A stretch of 64,000 nt of DNA. Source: Blepharisma japonicum (taxonomy: Eukaryota > Ciliophora > Heterotrichea > Heterotrichida > Blepharismidae). The translations under genes were made by a program, and so were the position numbers. The notes below the pieces were generated by a model that saw only the letters and a program-made list of their open reading frames with translations, made no database searches and was not told the DNA's origin. This document shows positions 9,706-20,897 of this stretch, in pieces. The DNA is taken from assembly GCA_949751835.1 (NCBI GenBank), contig CATKHK010000047.1:286977-350976 (forward strand). The letters are read 5' to 3'. Position 1 is the stretch's first letter, and the number at the start of each line of letters is the position of its first letter.

Positions 9706-10932
9706 ATTTTAAATTTAAAAATTAAATTTGATGAAAACTGATTATTGAAAATAGATATGGATTTATTTATATTAAAGATGAAGAAAATTCTGCTTTTGAA
9801 AAAAGTGTGGATTTTGATTGTTCACTTTTACTTCAGAATTTTTAACTCTGATAAAAGGTTTTTTTAGTTATTTTTAACTCAATTTTTGTTCACTTTCGCA
9901 GATAATTGCTGAGTATTTAAATTTGCTTTACTCATATAAACTAGTAACTTCTTTGCTGTCTTAGAAGATTTCAAATATAATTTCTTCTTATTTGGGGCAA
10001 ACGCGATATTTTATTGTTCCTTCTCACTTTTTAATCTCACAATAAATTGTAGATAGTCTATTTCATTATTTCACCTAACTTATGTAAACTTATATTTTCA
10101 AACTATTTTACATTTATCAATGATTAAAAGCATCATATTTTCAGCTACTTTTCACCAAATTTGTTTCTTGTAAATAATTTTACCTTAAAATAACTCCAGC
10201 TTTGCACTTGACATTTTTGGTTATTAGCATTTTTGGATTATTTTTTAATCGAATCAGTGATTTAAATACCCAATAAAATCGTTTAATCAGCTTTAATTTC
10301 GCATGAACTTTTGGGCTAATTTTAACTGAGTAATTCGGATGTATTTATGCTCCTTTGCTTATCAGGTCCGGGATATCCGATGAATAATGAAGACTCCTTC
10401 TACCTCTTCTTTAGTCTCACTAATTATTCTTTAGAATACCTCATTTATTCTGAAATTCAGTTTTTTGACTCTATCAACCAAGAAGCTTTATCTTCATCAA
10501 GTTTGAGTCATTAAGATTTAAATCAATTTCTATGTAGAATCCCTTAAAGTCAAAAAAATATTTGGAGACTTGTGATATTTGAGGAAATTTTAATAAAAAA
10601 TCATGATGATCACAATTAGAGTTAGCACCTTCAAGCTATTAAGCAGCTATTTTTTGGCAATTAGAGGATGATGAAGAGAATAGTTTTGAGTTTGATTATT
10701 TTATAGATGAAAATGACTCTTGAAATTTGTCAAAAATTCATTAGAAGATCTTTCTTCTTGAAATTAATCACTTGAATAATCCATTATGAAATCTTAATTT
10801 CCCAAGAATTTCGTGGAGTTACACAGCAAAATTCCAAGGCAAAAAGACTCTTGGATTTATAGAATAAAATAGCATATAAAGTTTTAATCTTGAATTTTTG
10901 CTAAAAATGTGAAACCTCATTTAAATAAAGTA
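9706..10932. other. Long AT-rich intergenic region
   Basis: About 1.2 kb between the divergent fusion gene and the dynein-2 gene. The first 650 bp hold nothing I can read. The part from about 10380 to 10867 has coding-like segments broken by stops and frame changes and is listed as a possible gene relic. Confidence 0.5.
10380..10867 (+). pseudogene. Possible decayed gene
   Basis: An ATG frame from 10380 encodes a short stretch (MNNEDSFYLFFSL ... NQEALSSSSLSH) and stops at TAA. From about 10502 the next frame reads protein-like text with TGA as Trp (LETCDIWGNFNKKSWWSQLE, WQLEDDEENSFEFDYFIDEN, NPLWNLNFPRISWSYTAKFQ) but is interrupted by TAG and TAA at several points. No 15-nt intron removes these stops. 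It may be a relic of a real gene, or AT-rich sequence that looks coding by chance. Stop density is close to what random AT-rich DNA gives, so confidence is low. Confidence 0.22.
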
Positions 10933-11802
10933 ATGATATCAGACATATGAGCCTTATCTGAACAAAGTGCATCTCAAGACCCCAATACTAGTGAAAGAAC
11001 GATATTTGTCCTTGGAGAAAGGAAGTCAGGGAAATCATCTTTGATTAATAACTTAATATCACAAAGCACAAATAATGAAGAACCAAGACCTACTGTCGCT
11101 TTAGAATATTATTATGCTCGAGCACCTCTTGGGATAAACTCTACCCGTGATTTAGGCTATATATATGAATTAGGCGGTGGCCGTCTCCTTGCAAATTTAG
11201 TGTCAGTTCCAATGACTGCAGAAACGCTTTCTGAGCTGATGATTGTGATTGTTATTGATCTTTCTCATCCATATAAGGTTATAGATTCTCTTTTATACTG
11301 ACTACAAATTATTAGAAATCGAATTAGTGAAATTTTATCACATCTCCCTCCAAAAGAAGCTCAAAAATATCAAAAACGCATTACAAAAAAATGAAGCAAG
11401 CATGAAGATTCTGCAAGACTTGAGCCTATTCCTGTTCCAGTTTATGTTGCTGCAACAAAATATGATGCATTTTGTGATCAGGAAAGCGAAAATAGGAAAT
11501 GAATGGCAAGAGCTCTACGATATTTTTGCCATAAGAATGGGATTAGCCTTTTTTATTGGTCTAGTAGAGATCAAAAGTTGCTTGGAGCTTTGAGAATGGT
11601 ATTGTCATATCATTTGTTTGGATCTCCTATTAGGAAATTAAGCCAAAAAGATCATGCGCAAGCAATTCTTGTATCTTCTGGAGAAGACTCTTTTCAATCG
11701 ATTGGACCGCCTCCGAATGCTGCTAAAGGGTCAAAGGGTAATACAGATGATGAGTGGATTAAAGCAATTCAGCAAGGTTTTCCAAAACCTAATAGGAAGT
11801 AA
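10933..11802 (+). CDS. DYNC2LI1: Cytoplasmic dynein 2 light intermediate chain
   Basis: 289 residues. The frame is continuous from ATG 10933 with TGA as Trp (for example LLYWLQII, NRKWMARAL). Near the N-terminus there is a P-loop, FVLGERKSGKSSLINNL, then PTVALEYYYARAPLG, YIYELGGGRLLANLVSVPMT, IVIDLSHP, PVPVYVAATKYDAF and the C-terminal DSFQSIGPPP. These match dynein-2 LIC (for example the animal PTLALEY and SFGQIGSPP motifs) rather than dynein-1 LIC, and the short length also fits. It is a subunit of the retrograde intraflagellar-transport motor, needed in a heavily ciliated cell. Confidence 0.92.
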
Positions 11803-12036
11803 TAATTTATTTTTAAGTAAGCTGTAGTATAAATCTTTAATTAGCACAAGGCAATGCATTTACAAGCTTTTTTTAAAATCTTTTTTAAATTTGGAGAACT
11901 TAGATAAAATTCTTTTTAATTTAGGCCATTATTATAAATTCAGATAAAGAGAATAGGCACTTTGATTATAACAAATTTTTTTAAAAATATTGAAAAAGTA
12001 AGCAATTTAATAAATTTACCATGCATATAAAATAAA

Positions 12037-12876
12037 ATGATAAATAGATCATCCTCGAGTTTGGATTTATTCAAGCAAATAAGAAATACAAACAGGCAAG
12101 TGACACAAATTAATAAATTGCAAGCTGAAAATCAATCTGATAACAGTGCCTCAGATGACGATTCTGATGAATGGAAAAAACTCAAAAAAAGTTCGAAATT
12201 GAAGTTACTCACTGCTGGTTTTTTAAAATGCGCTTTTGCAACTCAGAACTTAAAATCAGTTGAATCTCTCAAAGTGAATCCCAATAAATTTAGGAATTCA
12301 TTGCAGCATCCAGAAAGCTATCATATCATGAAAGGCCTCTGCAGACTCAGCAGCATTAAGTCTAAACCAGACTTAGAGCAAGATCACCATTTAAGCCCAG
12401 GCTTTATTGATATGATTTCTAAAACCATGATAAAATCTCGAAATAAAGGCATTCTCGTAAGAAAATCCCAAGCAGATGAAGACAAAGAGCTTGAACTTGA
12501 AAAGTTAAAAATCATGCAAATTATCAGAGAAGGCAATAACACCCCTCCGAACAAGGAAATATCCTGAGAAGTTAAACGAAACGAAGAAAAAAAAAAGTCA
12601 GTTCTGTCAAAGAAAAGAAAAAATATCAATAAACCCCCACAAAATCGTTTATTGAGTCCCAAAATTCCTAAGCTTTTGCTACCTTTAGAGCCTATCGATC
12701 TCAAATCACTCAGTGAGATTTCTCCTCGATATTTTGTTAAAAGTACTTCCCCTCGAAGTATAGGAATTTCAGAAAGGCTCTACCCAAAAGAGAAACGGAT
12801 AAAAAAAGAGATAAAAGAAAATTATACAGAAAGAATTCGGCAATACCAGTCTCCTTATTTAGCAAGAGTAAGCTAA
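12037..12876 (+). CDS. Unknown basic 279-residue protein
   Basis: Starts MINRSSSSLDLFKQIRNTNR. One in-frame TGA (12565-12567, read as Trp) joins the two halves, and the stop is TAA at 12874. There is an acidic patch (SDDDSDEW), a Lys-rich middle and a Pro/Lys-rich C-terminal third (SPKIPKLLLPLEPIDLKSL, SPRYF, SPRSIG). No transmembrane segment or known domain. It is convergent with the next gene, 29 bp away. Confidence 0.65.
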
Positions 12877-12905
12877 GTATAAAATGAAAATTTATATTAA
12901 TGATA

Positions 12906-14045
12906 TTAATAGCTTTCAATCCCCCGAATCCTCTTTAAAACCCCACTATCAAACCAAATATCTTCAATTTTAAAAATCTTTGCGACAATCCCATGGCCTA
13001 AGTTGACAGTTGAATTAGGTTTAATGAGTGGGAAGTCTTGGAAATCAATGATTTCGCCATTACTTTCATTTGCTTCAAATCATGAATCCTCATGCAATAT
13101 AGACTGTTCAATTATAGAAAGTGTAGGCGTGTAGTTATTCAGATTTTCGCCACAAATAGTGTAATGGGCAATATATTTGTCTTGGGGATATTCTTTGATA
13201 CAATCGTTGACAGCTTCACGTATGACCTTATTTTTTTTATTTTTTCCTGTTTTGTCTCTGCATATCCTTTCAATTTTGTTCATTAAATGATTGATCAAGT
13301 TTTCAGCTTTTATGAGTAAAAAAAGAGATATTTTGCTCATCACTTTTAAGTTGTCGCCAAATATAGTAGATAATGGGCGTTTATAGACTTCTCTTCAAGA
13401 AATAGCGCTGTTTAGATAATTCAGATATTCTGCGTTTGCTACTTTTATAGATTCTGCTTGATTTCTTAAAGTATCGAGCTCATTGGCTTTTTCGTATAAT
13501 TCTTTGGCTGCCTTTGGGAGATAATCATACTCTTTTTTAGCCTCATAATAATAATCGCGGTATGGGAAAAAAGTATTGTGGATGCACATATTGTATTTGT
13601 CAGCTATGTAGTATACTATTGGAGATCTTGGTGGAGTAGGATTGAAATAGCTTATATTTCCAGTAGTTTTAACTACAGCAGCTTTTAGTATGCTAGCTAG
13701 AGTGGCTGGGTTATCGATAATGATTTCTGGAAGGTAATTTTTCAGCCATTTTCTCTCTTCATTAGACTTGAAACTATTTTCGCCCCATGCTCTGTCTTTT
13801 AATCTTTGAAACTGGGCTGCTAATGATTGTGCTTTATTAAATCACTTAGTCTGATCATTTTCTTTATTTTCCCATTTTTTCCATAAGCCTAAAGATTCGT
13901 GATTTGCATCGCCTATGAGTTTGAGCTTTTCATTTACATAGCAATATTTTGCATTGATTCTGAGCACAAAAGGTTTTTTCATTCCTGCATTTTTCTTGAC
14001 AGCTTTATTCCATAGATGCTTAAGCTGGGATTCTGAAGTTCACAT
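12906..14045 (-). CDS. Unknown 379-residue protein
   Basis: The frame is continuous from ATG 14045 to TAA at 12906-12908 only when TGA is read as Trp (MWTSESQ at the very start, DQTKWFNKA, AISWREVYK, EDSWFEAN). Charged and mostly helical in appearance, with YEAKKEYDYLPKAAKELYEK and KLLIKAENLINHLMNKIERI-like amphipathic stretches and a more hydrophobic C-terminal end (NLGHGIVAKIFKIEDIWFDS). No membrane segment and no family recognised. It is divergent from the actin gene, with 84 bp between the starts. Confidence 0.75.
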
Positions 14046-14129
14046 CTCTTCGAAGTTTATCACTAAGGAAAATTTAAGAAATTAGGCCAAGTTTGTAATA
14101 ATCCATAATTAACTCGCTGATAATAAAAA

Positions 14130-15248
14130 ATGGAGGGAGAAGATGTGCATGGACTAGTTATTGACAATGGCTCTGGATTCATTAAAGCTGGATTTGCAGG
14201 TGACGACGCCCCTCGCTCAATATTTCCTTGTGTAACTGGCAGACCCCGCAGCAATCAAATAGGAAATGACCAAAAGGATTTATACGTAGGAGATGAAGCA
14301 AGGTCAAAATATGATATGCTGAATTTGAAGCATCCAATTGAACGAGGAATTATCGTAGATTGGGACGAAATGGAAAAGATTTGGAATCATACATTTTTCA
14401 GTGGGCTAGGGGTTGCTCCAGATAATCATCCTCTTCTCCTTACAGAAACACCGCTGAATCCTAAGTACAGCAAAGAAAAAATGACTCAAGTTATGTTTGA
14501 AGCTTTTAATATCCCAGCTTTTTACATTGCATCTCAGCCAGTACTTTCCTTATATTCCAGTGGGAAAACAATAGGCCTAGTTATTGATTCAGGAGATGGA
14601 ATTACCACCACAGTGCCCATTTATGAAGGGTATGCTTTGCCTTATTCAATCAAAAGTTTACCATTAGGAGGTAAAGATATGACTGAATATTTCATTTCTT
14701 TGCTAAGTGCCAAGGGATACAAATTTAATACCTGTGCAGAAAGAGAAATTGCAAGAGATATTAAAGAGCAAATCTGCTATGCCGCAATGAGATATAAAGA
14801 TGAGCTAAATGCAGCTGGAGCAAGTATAGAAAAAAATTATGATTTGCCTGACGGAAGATCTTTAATAATCAGGGAAGAACGATTTAAATGCCCAGAAGCA
14901 ATGTTTGACCCTTCACTAATGAATATTGACGAAGACGGAATTCACTTGATTGCTAACAGATCAATAATGAAGAGTGATGTCGAAATCAGAAAAGAACTTT
15001 ACTCAAATATTTTGCTGAGTGGAGGAAATACGCTGTTTTCAGGAATGGCAGAACGCTTAATTGTTGAAATGACATGCCTTGCTGGAATATCGTCTAAAGT
15101 TAGAGTTACAGCACCTGCTGAAAGATCTACTTCAGTATGGATTGGTGGCTCAATTTTGGCTTCTTTGTCAACATTCCAACAAATGTGGATCACTAAAGCT
15201 GAATACGAAGAAGCAGGCCCTACAATTGTACACAGAAAATGCTTTTAA
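14130..15248 (+). CDS. Divergent actin
   Basis: 372 residues starting [20 protein letters not shown] and ending [10 protein letters not shown], so full length and of the conventional actin fold, not a typical Arp. Nucleotide motifs are intact ([29 protein letters not shown]). Differences from ordinary actin: the DNase-I loop is about two residues shorter and lacks its usual methionines ([16 protein letters not shown]), and the methylated His73 position is Arg (HPIERG, R72). Divergence of this size is known for ciliate actins. It may polymerise differently or be one of several specialised copies. Confidence 0.9.
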   Translation: MEGEDVHGLVIDNGSGFIKAGFAGDDAPRSIFPCVTGRPRSNQIGNDQKDLYVGDEARSKYDMLNLKHPIERGIIVDWDEMEKIWNHTFFSGLGVAPDNHPLLLTETPLNPKYSKEKMTQVMFEAFNIPAFYIASQPVLSLYSSGKTIGLVIDSGDGITTTVPIYEGYALPYSIKSLPLGGKDMTEYFISLLSAKGYKFNTCAEREIARDIKEQICYAAMRYKDELNAAGASIEKNYDLPDGRSLIIREERFKCPEAMFDPSLMNIDEDGIHLIANRSIMKSDVEIRKELYSNILLSGGNTLFSGMAERLIVEMTCLAGISSKVRVTAPAERSTSVWIGGSILASLSTFQQMWITKAEYEEAGPTIVHRKCF

Positions 15249-15690
15249 CTAATAATCGTAAGATAGAGTTCATATTGGATAATCTTAAAAGGGATTTTTT
15301 AAATCAGGGAGAGATGAGATATCAAATGAATTGAATGTATTGTAGTTTCAATAAAGATGATTATGCTATTATAATTTATGTATAATAAACTGATATTTTT
15401 ATATATAATTAAATTACCTCTCATAGCCTTATTATTCACTGCTGCTTTATTTGTGGAACAAACAAAGATTCTTATACTTATAGTGTTAAAACTAAGAAGA
15501 GAAAGTTCTTGCTATGCAACTCGCATTATTATTAGCTTAAAGTCTTACCAAAGCTATACTCTTAAATCTAATATCTTGCTCAGTGCGTTTCAATTTACTA
15601 AGTATTCAAAAGTGGCGCAAACAAGCATATTTAATTTTTCTGTCCTTAGATTCTTATTATCTAATAAAAATTCTCTGAAATGATCTTAAA
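15249..15690. other. Intergenic, no confident gene
   Basis: 442 bp between convergent genes. An open frame at 15378-15683 (MYNKLIFLYIIKLPLIALLF ...) has one hydrophobic N-terminal stretch, but its composition is that of AT-rich spacer and I see no supporting motif. I regard it as doubtful. Confidence 0.4.
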
Positions 15691-16676
15691 TTATAATGAA
15701 TTGATTTGATTAAGCCAGAGATTGAAGCTGATAGGGTTAATATTTCTCTGAATAAAAGGATGGCTCAGCAGTTCTCCAACAGTAGATCGGCTGTCTCTTT
15801 CCTTACCCAGACAAATCCTTATAAAATCTCTAAACTCTTCACTGCTTCCTGGAGGCGGCTCAGGTGCTTTTCTCGCCGAAATATAGTTCATAAGCTCCCA
15901 AAAAGTCAAAACAGGGACGTTACCATTTTCATCTGGTTCCGGATAAGGAAAGCGTCCAGTTGCGCATTCTAGCAATGACAAACCTAGGCTTCAAATGTCA
16001 GTATCAGCGTGGTATCCATCTTCTGTAAAGCGTTCTGGCTAACTAAATTAGATCTTACAGACATATAAGTGACTGTCCCTACAAAGGTCCTTTTTGTTGC
16101 ATTTGTGTGACTCATAATTCCTGAGACTCCGAAATCAGAGATTTTGACCAGTCCTTCAGATGTGAGTAGTAGGTTGGAAGGTTTTATATCTCTGTGGACT
16201 ATTTTCTTCTTCCTATGAAGATACTCAAGCCCTGATAATACTTGAAATGCAATATGGCCAATCACGTCTTCTGAAATCCGGCCACAGCGTAGCAAAGCAT
16301 CCTTAAGTGAACCTTTGTCCATATATTCCATAATGATGTTCATTATGCCTTGATGGACAACTGCGCCATAAGAATATACAATATGTTGGTTCTTGCATGA
16401 ATTCAAAGCGTTTACCTCTGTGATGATCTGCTTTTTTATTTCTTCGTTGGAGGTTAGAGGAACTCTTTTGACTGCTACAATCTTATTAGAGGGAAGATGC
16501 CTGCACTTATCAACAATTCCTGCACTTCCTTGGCCTAATCGTTCAATGAACTCGATATCAGATAAACTATCAATTCTAAGTTTGCCAGAATTCGTCCTGT
16601 GCATCGATGGAATTTCTGTAAATTGTTGTTGAGCTGGAACATGTATTCTTGGTGGTGGCCTCTTTTTGCCTTCCAT
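15691..16676 (-). CDS. MAP kinase kinase (STE7 type)
   Basis: 321 residues after removing a 20-nt intron at 16039-16058. Kinase motifs: LGQGSAGIV (48-56), VAVKRV with K70, HRDIKPSNLLL with D163, DFGVSGIMS (181-189), a MAPKK-type activation loop with Ser and Thr sites before VGTVTYMSPERF, and DIWSLGLSLLECATGRFPYP, where DIW uses TGA. The conserved SPERF is restored only with the 20-nt intron; the nearer AG would give 16 nt and a frameshift. The N-terminal tail (PPPRIHVPAQQQ) is short. It should phosphorylate a MAP kinase on Thr and Tyr. Confidence 0.92.
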
Positions 16677-17025
16677 TTTAATTATATATCGTGATGCATT
16701 TTATGCTGAAGTGATTCAAATTTTAATTTTAAAAATGAGCTCAAAAATCAATTATTAAACAGAAAATTATTAGAAGATTCTTAAAGCTTCCAAATTTAAT
16801 TTTTAGGGAATGTTTAAAAGATGCCGATAAAGCAAAAAAATTGTAAATTTATTATTTAAATGATGTAATGATACAGAAAATGCTGATTTGCATCTGCATT
16901 GGCTATAAATAATAGAAAAGTATTTGCTTATTATTAATATTTTTATAATTATTATTAAATTTAAAATAACAATTTTATCATTTCTATAGCAGATTTAAAT
17001 AAAACGAATATACTGATATAAAAAA
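16677..17025. other. Divergent intergenic region
   Basis: 349 bp of AT-rich DNA between the MAPKK and PLAC8 gene starts. It must hold both promoters; no particular element can be singled out. Confidence 0.4.
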
Positions 17026-17349
17026 ATGTCTCAGTGGAAAAGGGGAATGTGTGATTGCTGTCAAGCAATACCAGCGTGCTATTTGTCTACCTTTTGTGGT
17101 ATCCCATTTTTGCAGGGAATTACTCACTTTGAAATGAATGGAGGTCAAGGAGGTGGAACAGCTTGTTTGCTAGCTACTCTTTTAGGTCCTTGTGGGGCTG
17201 CAATAAACCGACAAGCGGTCAGAAATAAATATGGAATATCTGGGAATTGCTGCTTGGAGTGCCTCTTATATACTTGTGGAATGGGAGTGTGTATGGCTAC
17301 ACAGGAATATCAGGAAGTGTATTTAAACACATCAAACATAGCAAAATAA
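17026..17349 (+). CDS. PLAC8-family cysteine-rich protein
   Basis: 107 residues, MSQWKRGMCDCCQAIPACYL onward. The pattern CDCC ... GPCGAAINRQAVRNKYGI ... CCLECLLYTC, then CMATQEYQEV, is that of PLAC8 domains (as in plant FWL/PCR and animal PLAC8/cornifelin). These are small proteins, many with two hydrophobic Cys-rich segments at the plasma membrane, that influence cell size or divalent metal export. It is near the minimum length for the family. No introns. Confidence 0.88.
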   Translation: MSQWKRGMCDCCQAIPACYLSTFCGIPFLQGITHFEMNGGQGGGTACLLATLLGPCGAAINRQAVRNKYGISGNCCLECLLYTCGMGVCMATQEYQEVYLNTSNIAK

Positions 17350-17481
17350 TATTTGATAAAAACTTTGAAATTAAACAAATCTTTACTTTTTTAATGAAAA
17401 TCTCTTATTTATGGCTATATAAAAACCAATAGATTCTTAAATTATCTACACAAGTTTTTTGCATCAGAATTTTTATTGATA

Positions 17482-18279
17482 TTACTCATTATTTTCCTTA
17501 ATCCCACCAAAGCTAAAATCTCTCTTGGATTCCATCTTTTTTCCTATTTCATTTTGAAGCTCATTTTTAAGATCATCTGCAAAATCTGTCCTTTTGCTAA
17601 GCACAGAAATCATCTCATTTAGTTCGTAAACTGAAGAATATTTTTTCTTTTCCTTGATTTCAGGATAAATATGCTTTGTAAAGAGTTCATCAGCTTGAAT
17701 ATTTGCTTTTAGGATTCCTTTTATCATTGACAATATATCCTTCATTTCCATAAATCTAATATTCTCAGGCACAGCTTTTACTAAGACTTCAAATAGCTCT
17801 GGAGTTCCTTTGCCAGCAAAAGCATTAAAACACAATGCAAGCCCAATAGGTTCTATTGCGGTAATGATTCTTTTTACGTGCTTTTCAAGAATATATCATA
17901 GCGTCGGATCTTTAATGTTTAACCTTGTGTATGAATGAGCGAGGGAAGTAATATTCTTGCAAGGCCATTTATGAGCTTGACTTTTTGTACGCTCGATGGC
18001 AGCCTTTATAGCTGGATGTGTATTTCAATCAAAATTTTCAGGAGCTCCTTTTCGTTTTCCCAGTTCTGATAAAGCGTAGCTTATTTCTCCTGGTTTAAGT
18101 TTCTTGCAATCTGCTAAAGCATATAAAATTTCGTTCCCTGTAAAAACCTTGAAATCAATATATGTCTGCTTAGTAGTTGGTAGATCTTTTTTAGAAATGC
18201 TATTTAGTACTGAGCTTGACCTTGCAAATCACCTCTTAGAGTTCCCTGCACAAAAATAAATTCCTAATCTTCTAAACAT
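17482..18279 (-). CDS. Probable mitochondrial helical-repeat protein
   Basis: 265 residues from ATG 18279. TGA codons are Trp at several sites (SKRWFARSS, NFDWNTHP, TLWYILEK). The N-terminus MFRRLGIYFCAGNSKRWFAR is Arg-rich, amphipathic and free of acidic residues, as in a mitochondrial presequence. The rest is a chain of alpha-helical units (KKLKPGEISYALSELGKRK, CKNITSLAHSYTRLNIKDP, LWYILEKHVKR, IEPIGLALCFNAFAGKGTPE) that resembles the FAST/RAP and HPR/OPR organellar RNA-binding families. No RAP domain is visible. The RNA-binding role is inference. Its start is 81 bp from the divergent CDPK. Confidence 0.72.
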
Positions 18280-18360
18280 TAATAAAAATTATTATTTCCA
18301 TCCCATAAATCCAGCATAAGATTTTTGTAAATGACTATGATATAAAGATGAAAAATATAA

Positions 18361-19755
18361 ATGAATAATCACATTGTGATTAAAAAGCAGTGGTTTGTGT
18401 CCTCAAAAACTGAAGACATTCTTAACCATTACTCATTTGATAAAGAAATCGGAAGCGGCGCATATGGAAAGGTTTTTGTAGCTACTGAACTCACTACAGG
18501 AATCACAAGGGCCGTAAAGGCTGTCCAGAAAAACAGAGTCAGCGATTATACAAGCTTCCAAAACGAATTGGAAATTCTTTCACATCTGGACCACCCAAAT
18601 ATCGTAAATATCATCGAAACATTTGAAACTGATCGGCTTTGCTTTTTGGTATTAGAATATTGTTCTGGAGGAGAATTATTTGACAGGATAGCCACAAAAA
18701 GATACCTGACTGAGTATGAAGCAGCCGCAATTATGAAAGTTTTGTTCTCAGCTGTGGCTTATTGTCATGACCATGGTGTTTGTCATAGAGATATCAAGCC
18801 TGAAAACTGTCTTTTTGCGAATGAATCGCCTGAAAGTGATATTAAATTAATTGATTTTGGCCTTTCTAAGGTATTTGATGAAAATGAAATGATGCATACA
18901 CTGAATGGGACACCATATTATATAGCTCCTGAAGTTTTAGAAGGAAATTACACTTATCAAGTGGACTGTTGGTCTTTGGGTGTTATTCTCTATATTATGC
19001 TGAGTGGCTCTCCTCCATTTAATGGTAGAAATAACCAAGAAATTTTGATGAATGTTTTCAATGGATATTATAATTTCAGAAATCGAGCATTTGATAATGT
19101 GTCAGAAGCAGCCAAAGATTTGATCTCTAAGTTGTTAGTAAAAGACGCAAATTTCAGACTTACAGCAAAAGAAGCTTTAAAGCATCCTTGAATTACAGGT
19201 CTCGCGCCTTCACAACAAATATCATTACCTGCATCCGTTTTTGATGGTTTAAGGTCCTTCGCCCAAGCTAGGAATCTTAAAAGAGCATCTCTAATTTACA
19301 TTGCCAGTAAACTCTCAGAAAAAGACTTACAAAACTTAAGAGAAATGTTTAACTCATTAGATAGTGATGGAGATGGGTCAATTACTATAGAAGAGCTCCA
19401 TAGCGCATTATCATCTTCAGGCAGATCTTTTGATATTTCAGCAATTGCAAGCTTATGTGAAATGCTTGACTCTAATAATAACGGGAAAATCGACTACACT
19501 GAATGAATAGCTGCATGTATGCAAAACCAAAAATATTTAAACACAGGACTGCTTAAATCTGCATTCCAACACTTTGATGTGGATGGAAACGGGAAAATTA
19601 CAAAAGAAGAGCTAAGAACTGTATTAACTGGAGGAGACCTAGGCTTGAATTTGCCTCAACAAGATGTAGAAGCAATGATTTCGGAAGCAGATAGGGACAG
19701 AGATGGAGCAATTGACTATATGGAATTCATTAATATGATGGCACACCGAAGCTAA
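18361..19755 (+). CDS. Calcium-dependent protein kinase (CDPK)
   Basis: 464 residues. The Ser/Thr kinase domain spans about 26-283 (IGSGAYGKVFVATE, AVKAVQK with K53, CHRDIKPENCLF, DFGLSKVF, GTPYYIAPEVLEG, LKHPWITG with Trp from TGA). An autoinhibitory junction follows (SVFDGLRSFAQARNLKRASL), then four canonical EF-hands (LDSDGDGSITIEE, LDSNNNGKIDYTE, FDVDGNGKITKEE, ADRDRDGAIDYME), all with acidic Ca2+ ligands. It belongs to the plant/alveolate CDPK class and is activated directly by Ca2+. No N-terminal myristoylation site (MNNH), so probably cytosolic. Confidence 0.96.
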
Positions 19756-19840
19756 TAATGAATATATTTAATCAATGTTTTGGCACAATTTTGCTGAAAT
19801 TACAATTAATATTTAAAATAAAATTTATAAATTTGAAGAA

Positions 19841-20431
19841 TTAAATGTCCATTTCAAAGGCTTGGACAGCTTCTCTATATTTCTTCCACTTCTGCAAGTT
19901 AAAGTTTCCTGCAACGATATGCATTGGGTCTTTGAATATATAAAAGTCAGCTATCAGCAGGGCTCCTTTATAAGTTATATGGTTCAAGCAGACAATTAGT
20001 GTTTCTAACCTAGCTAAGCAGTCCCCATTTTCTTTCAGCAAGTTCATTCCTCTGTCTTCTATAGAATTCCCTGATAGATCTAGATATTTCAAGCTTATCA
20101 GATCGTTTAAGACAAGAGAAAGATCTCTTACTATTTTATGCCCAAGGAATGAATTGACAATGGACAAATTTATAATATTCTGAGGAATTGATGAAGTCAT
20201 AATAACAAAGGATTTTATACTCTGGGGATTCATTACTATTGATAAGGTTCTATTGTCATAGTTGAACTCGTTTTTGGCTGTATTATAGCTTGTTACGGTA
20301 TTGCTTTCAATCTCATTAGAATTCTGGTGTTCTAGGTCATAAATATTTGTATCGGAGCTGCCAAACGAGTTTTTAAAATAAAAATTCTCATCAATATATT
20401 CGCAAGACAAGAATTTGTTCCTGGGATTCAT
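19841..20431 (-). CDS. Leucine-rich-repeat protein
   Basis: 196 residues. The first 80 are polar and Asn/Ser-rich. From about 85 on there are LRR-like units (IINLSIVNSFLGHKIVRDLS, LISLKYLDLSGNSIEDRGMN, LARLETLIVCLNHITYKGAL), of the RNI/NLRC type with a helix in each repeat. It is short for an LRR protein, with about three or four repeats. Its role is unknown; the LRR part suggests protein binding. It is convergent with the CDPK gene. Confidence 0.8.
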   Translation of the reverse strand: MNPRNKFLSCEYIDENFYFKNSFGSSDTNIYDLEHQNSNEIESNTVTSYNTAKNEFNYDNRTLSIVMNPQSIKSFVIMTSSIPQNIINLSIVNSFLGHKIVRDLSLVLNDLISLKYLDLSGNSIEDRGMNLLKENGDCLARLETLIVCLNHITYKGALLIADFYIFKDPMHIVAGNFNLQKWKKYREAVQAFEMDI

Positions 20432-20897
20432 ATTTTATTATATACAAAGAAATAAAGCTACTGATCAATAAATTACCTTTCACTGTATATTGATATTTAA
20501 AAAAATTTGTGGTTTTATAATGAAAGTGATTTCTTTCAACCCCAGAAATTAGACATTTGTATACTTGTTAATGAAATTAGATAATTATATAACTTTCTTG
20601 GTTTTTTTAGTCGAATTTTGTTCTAAGAAGGATTAATTTGAGGAAGAAAAAAAATAATTATAATAATTAACCGTCTTTAAGAATAATAATAGTCTTGAAA
20701 AACAACTTTTAATACTGAAATGAAAATTAATTACCAAAATTTCTAATAGGCTAAAAAATTTTCAAGAAATTAAGTTTCTAATAATCTAGCCACATAAAGG
20801 TAAAAAAATGAATATTGTCAGTGTTTTGATTTCCATTTTTCATATTTTAGATTAGTTTAGATAAAGAAAAGTTCGAAAATGTAAGCTAAGGAATAAA
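20432..20897. other. AT-rich intergenic region
   Basis: 466 bp between two minus-strand genes. Nothing recognised. Confidence 0.5.

Noticed and set aside
15378-15683. 101-codon hydrophobic frame
   Set aside because: Composition like spacer DNA; frames of this kind are common in AT-rich intergenic sequence.
15691-16676. MAPKK looked like two overlapping fragments or a frameshifted pseudogene
   Set aside because: A 20-nt intron at 16039-16058 joins them and restores SPERF and DIWSLG; all catalytic residues are present.
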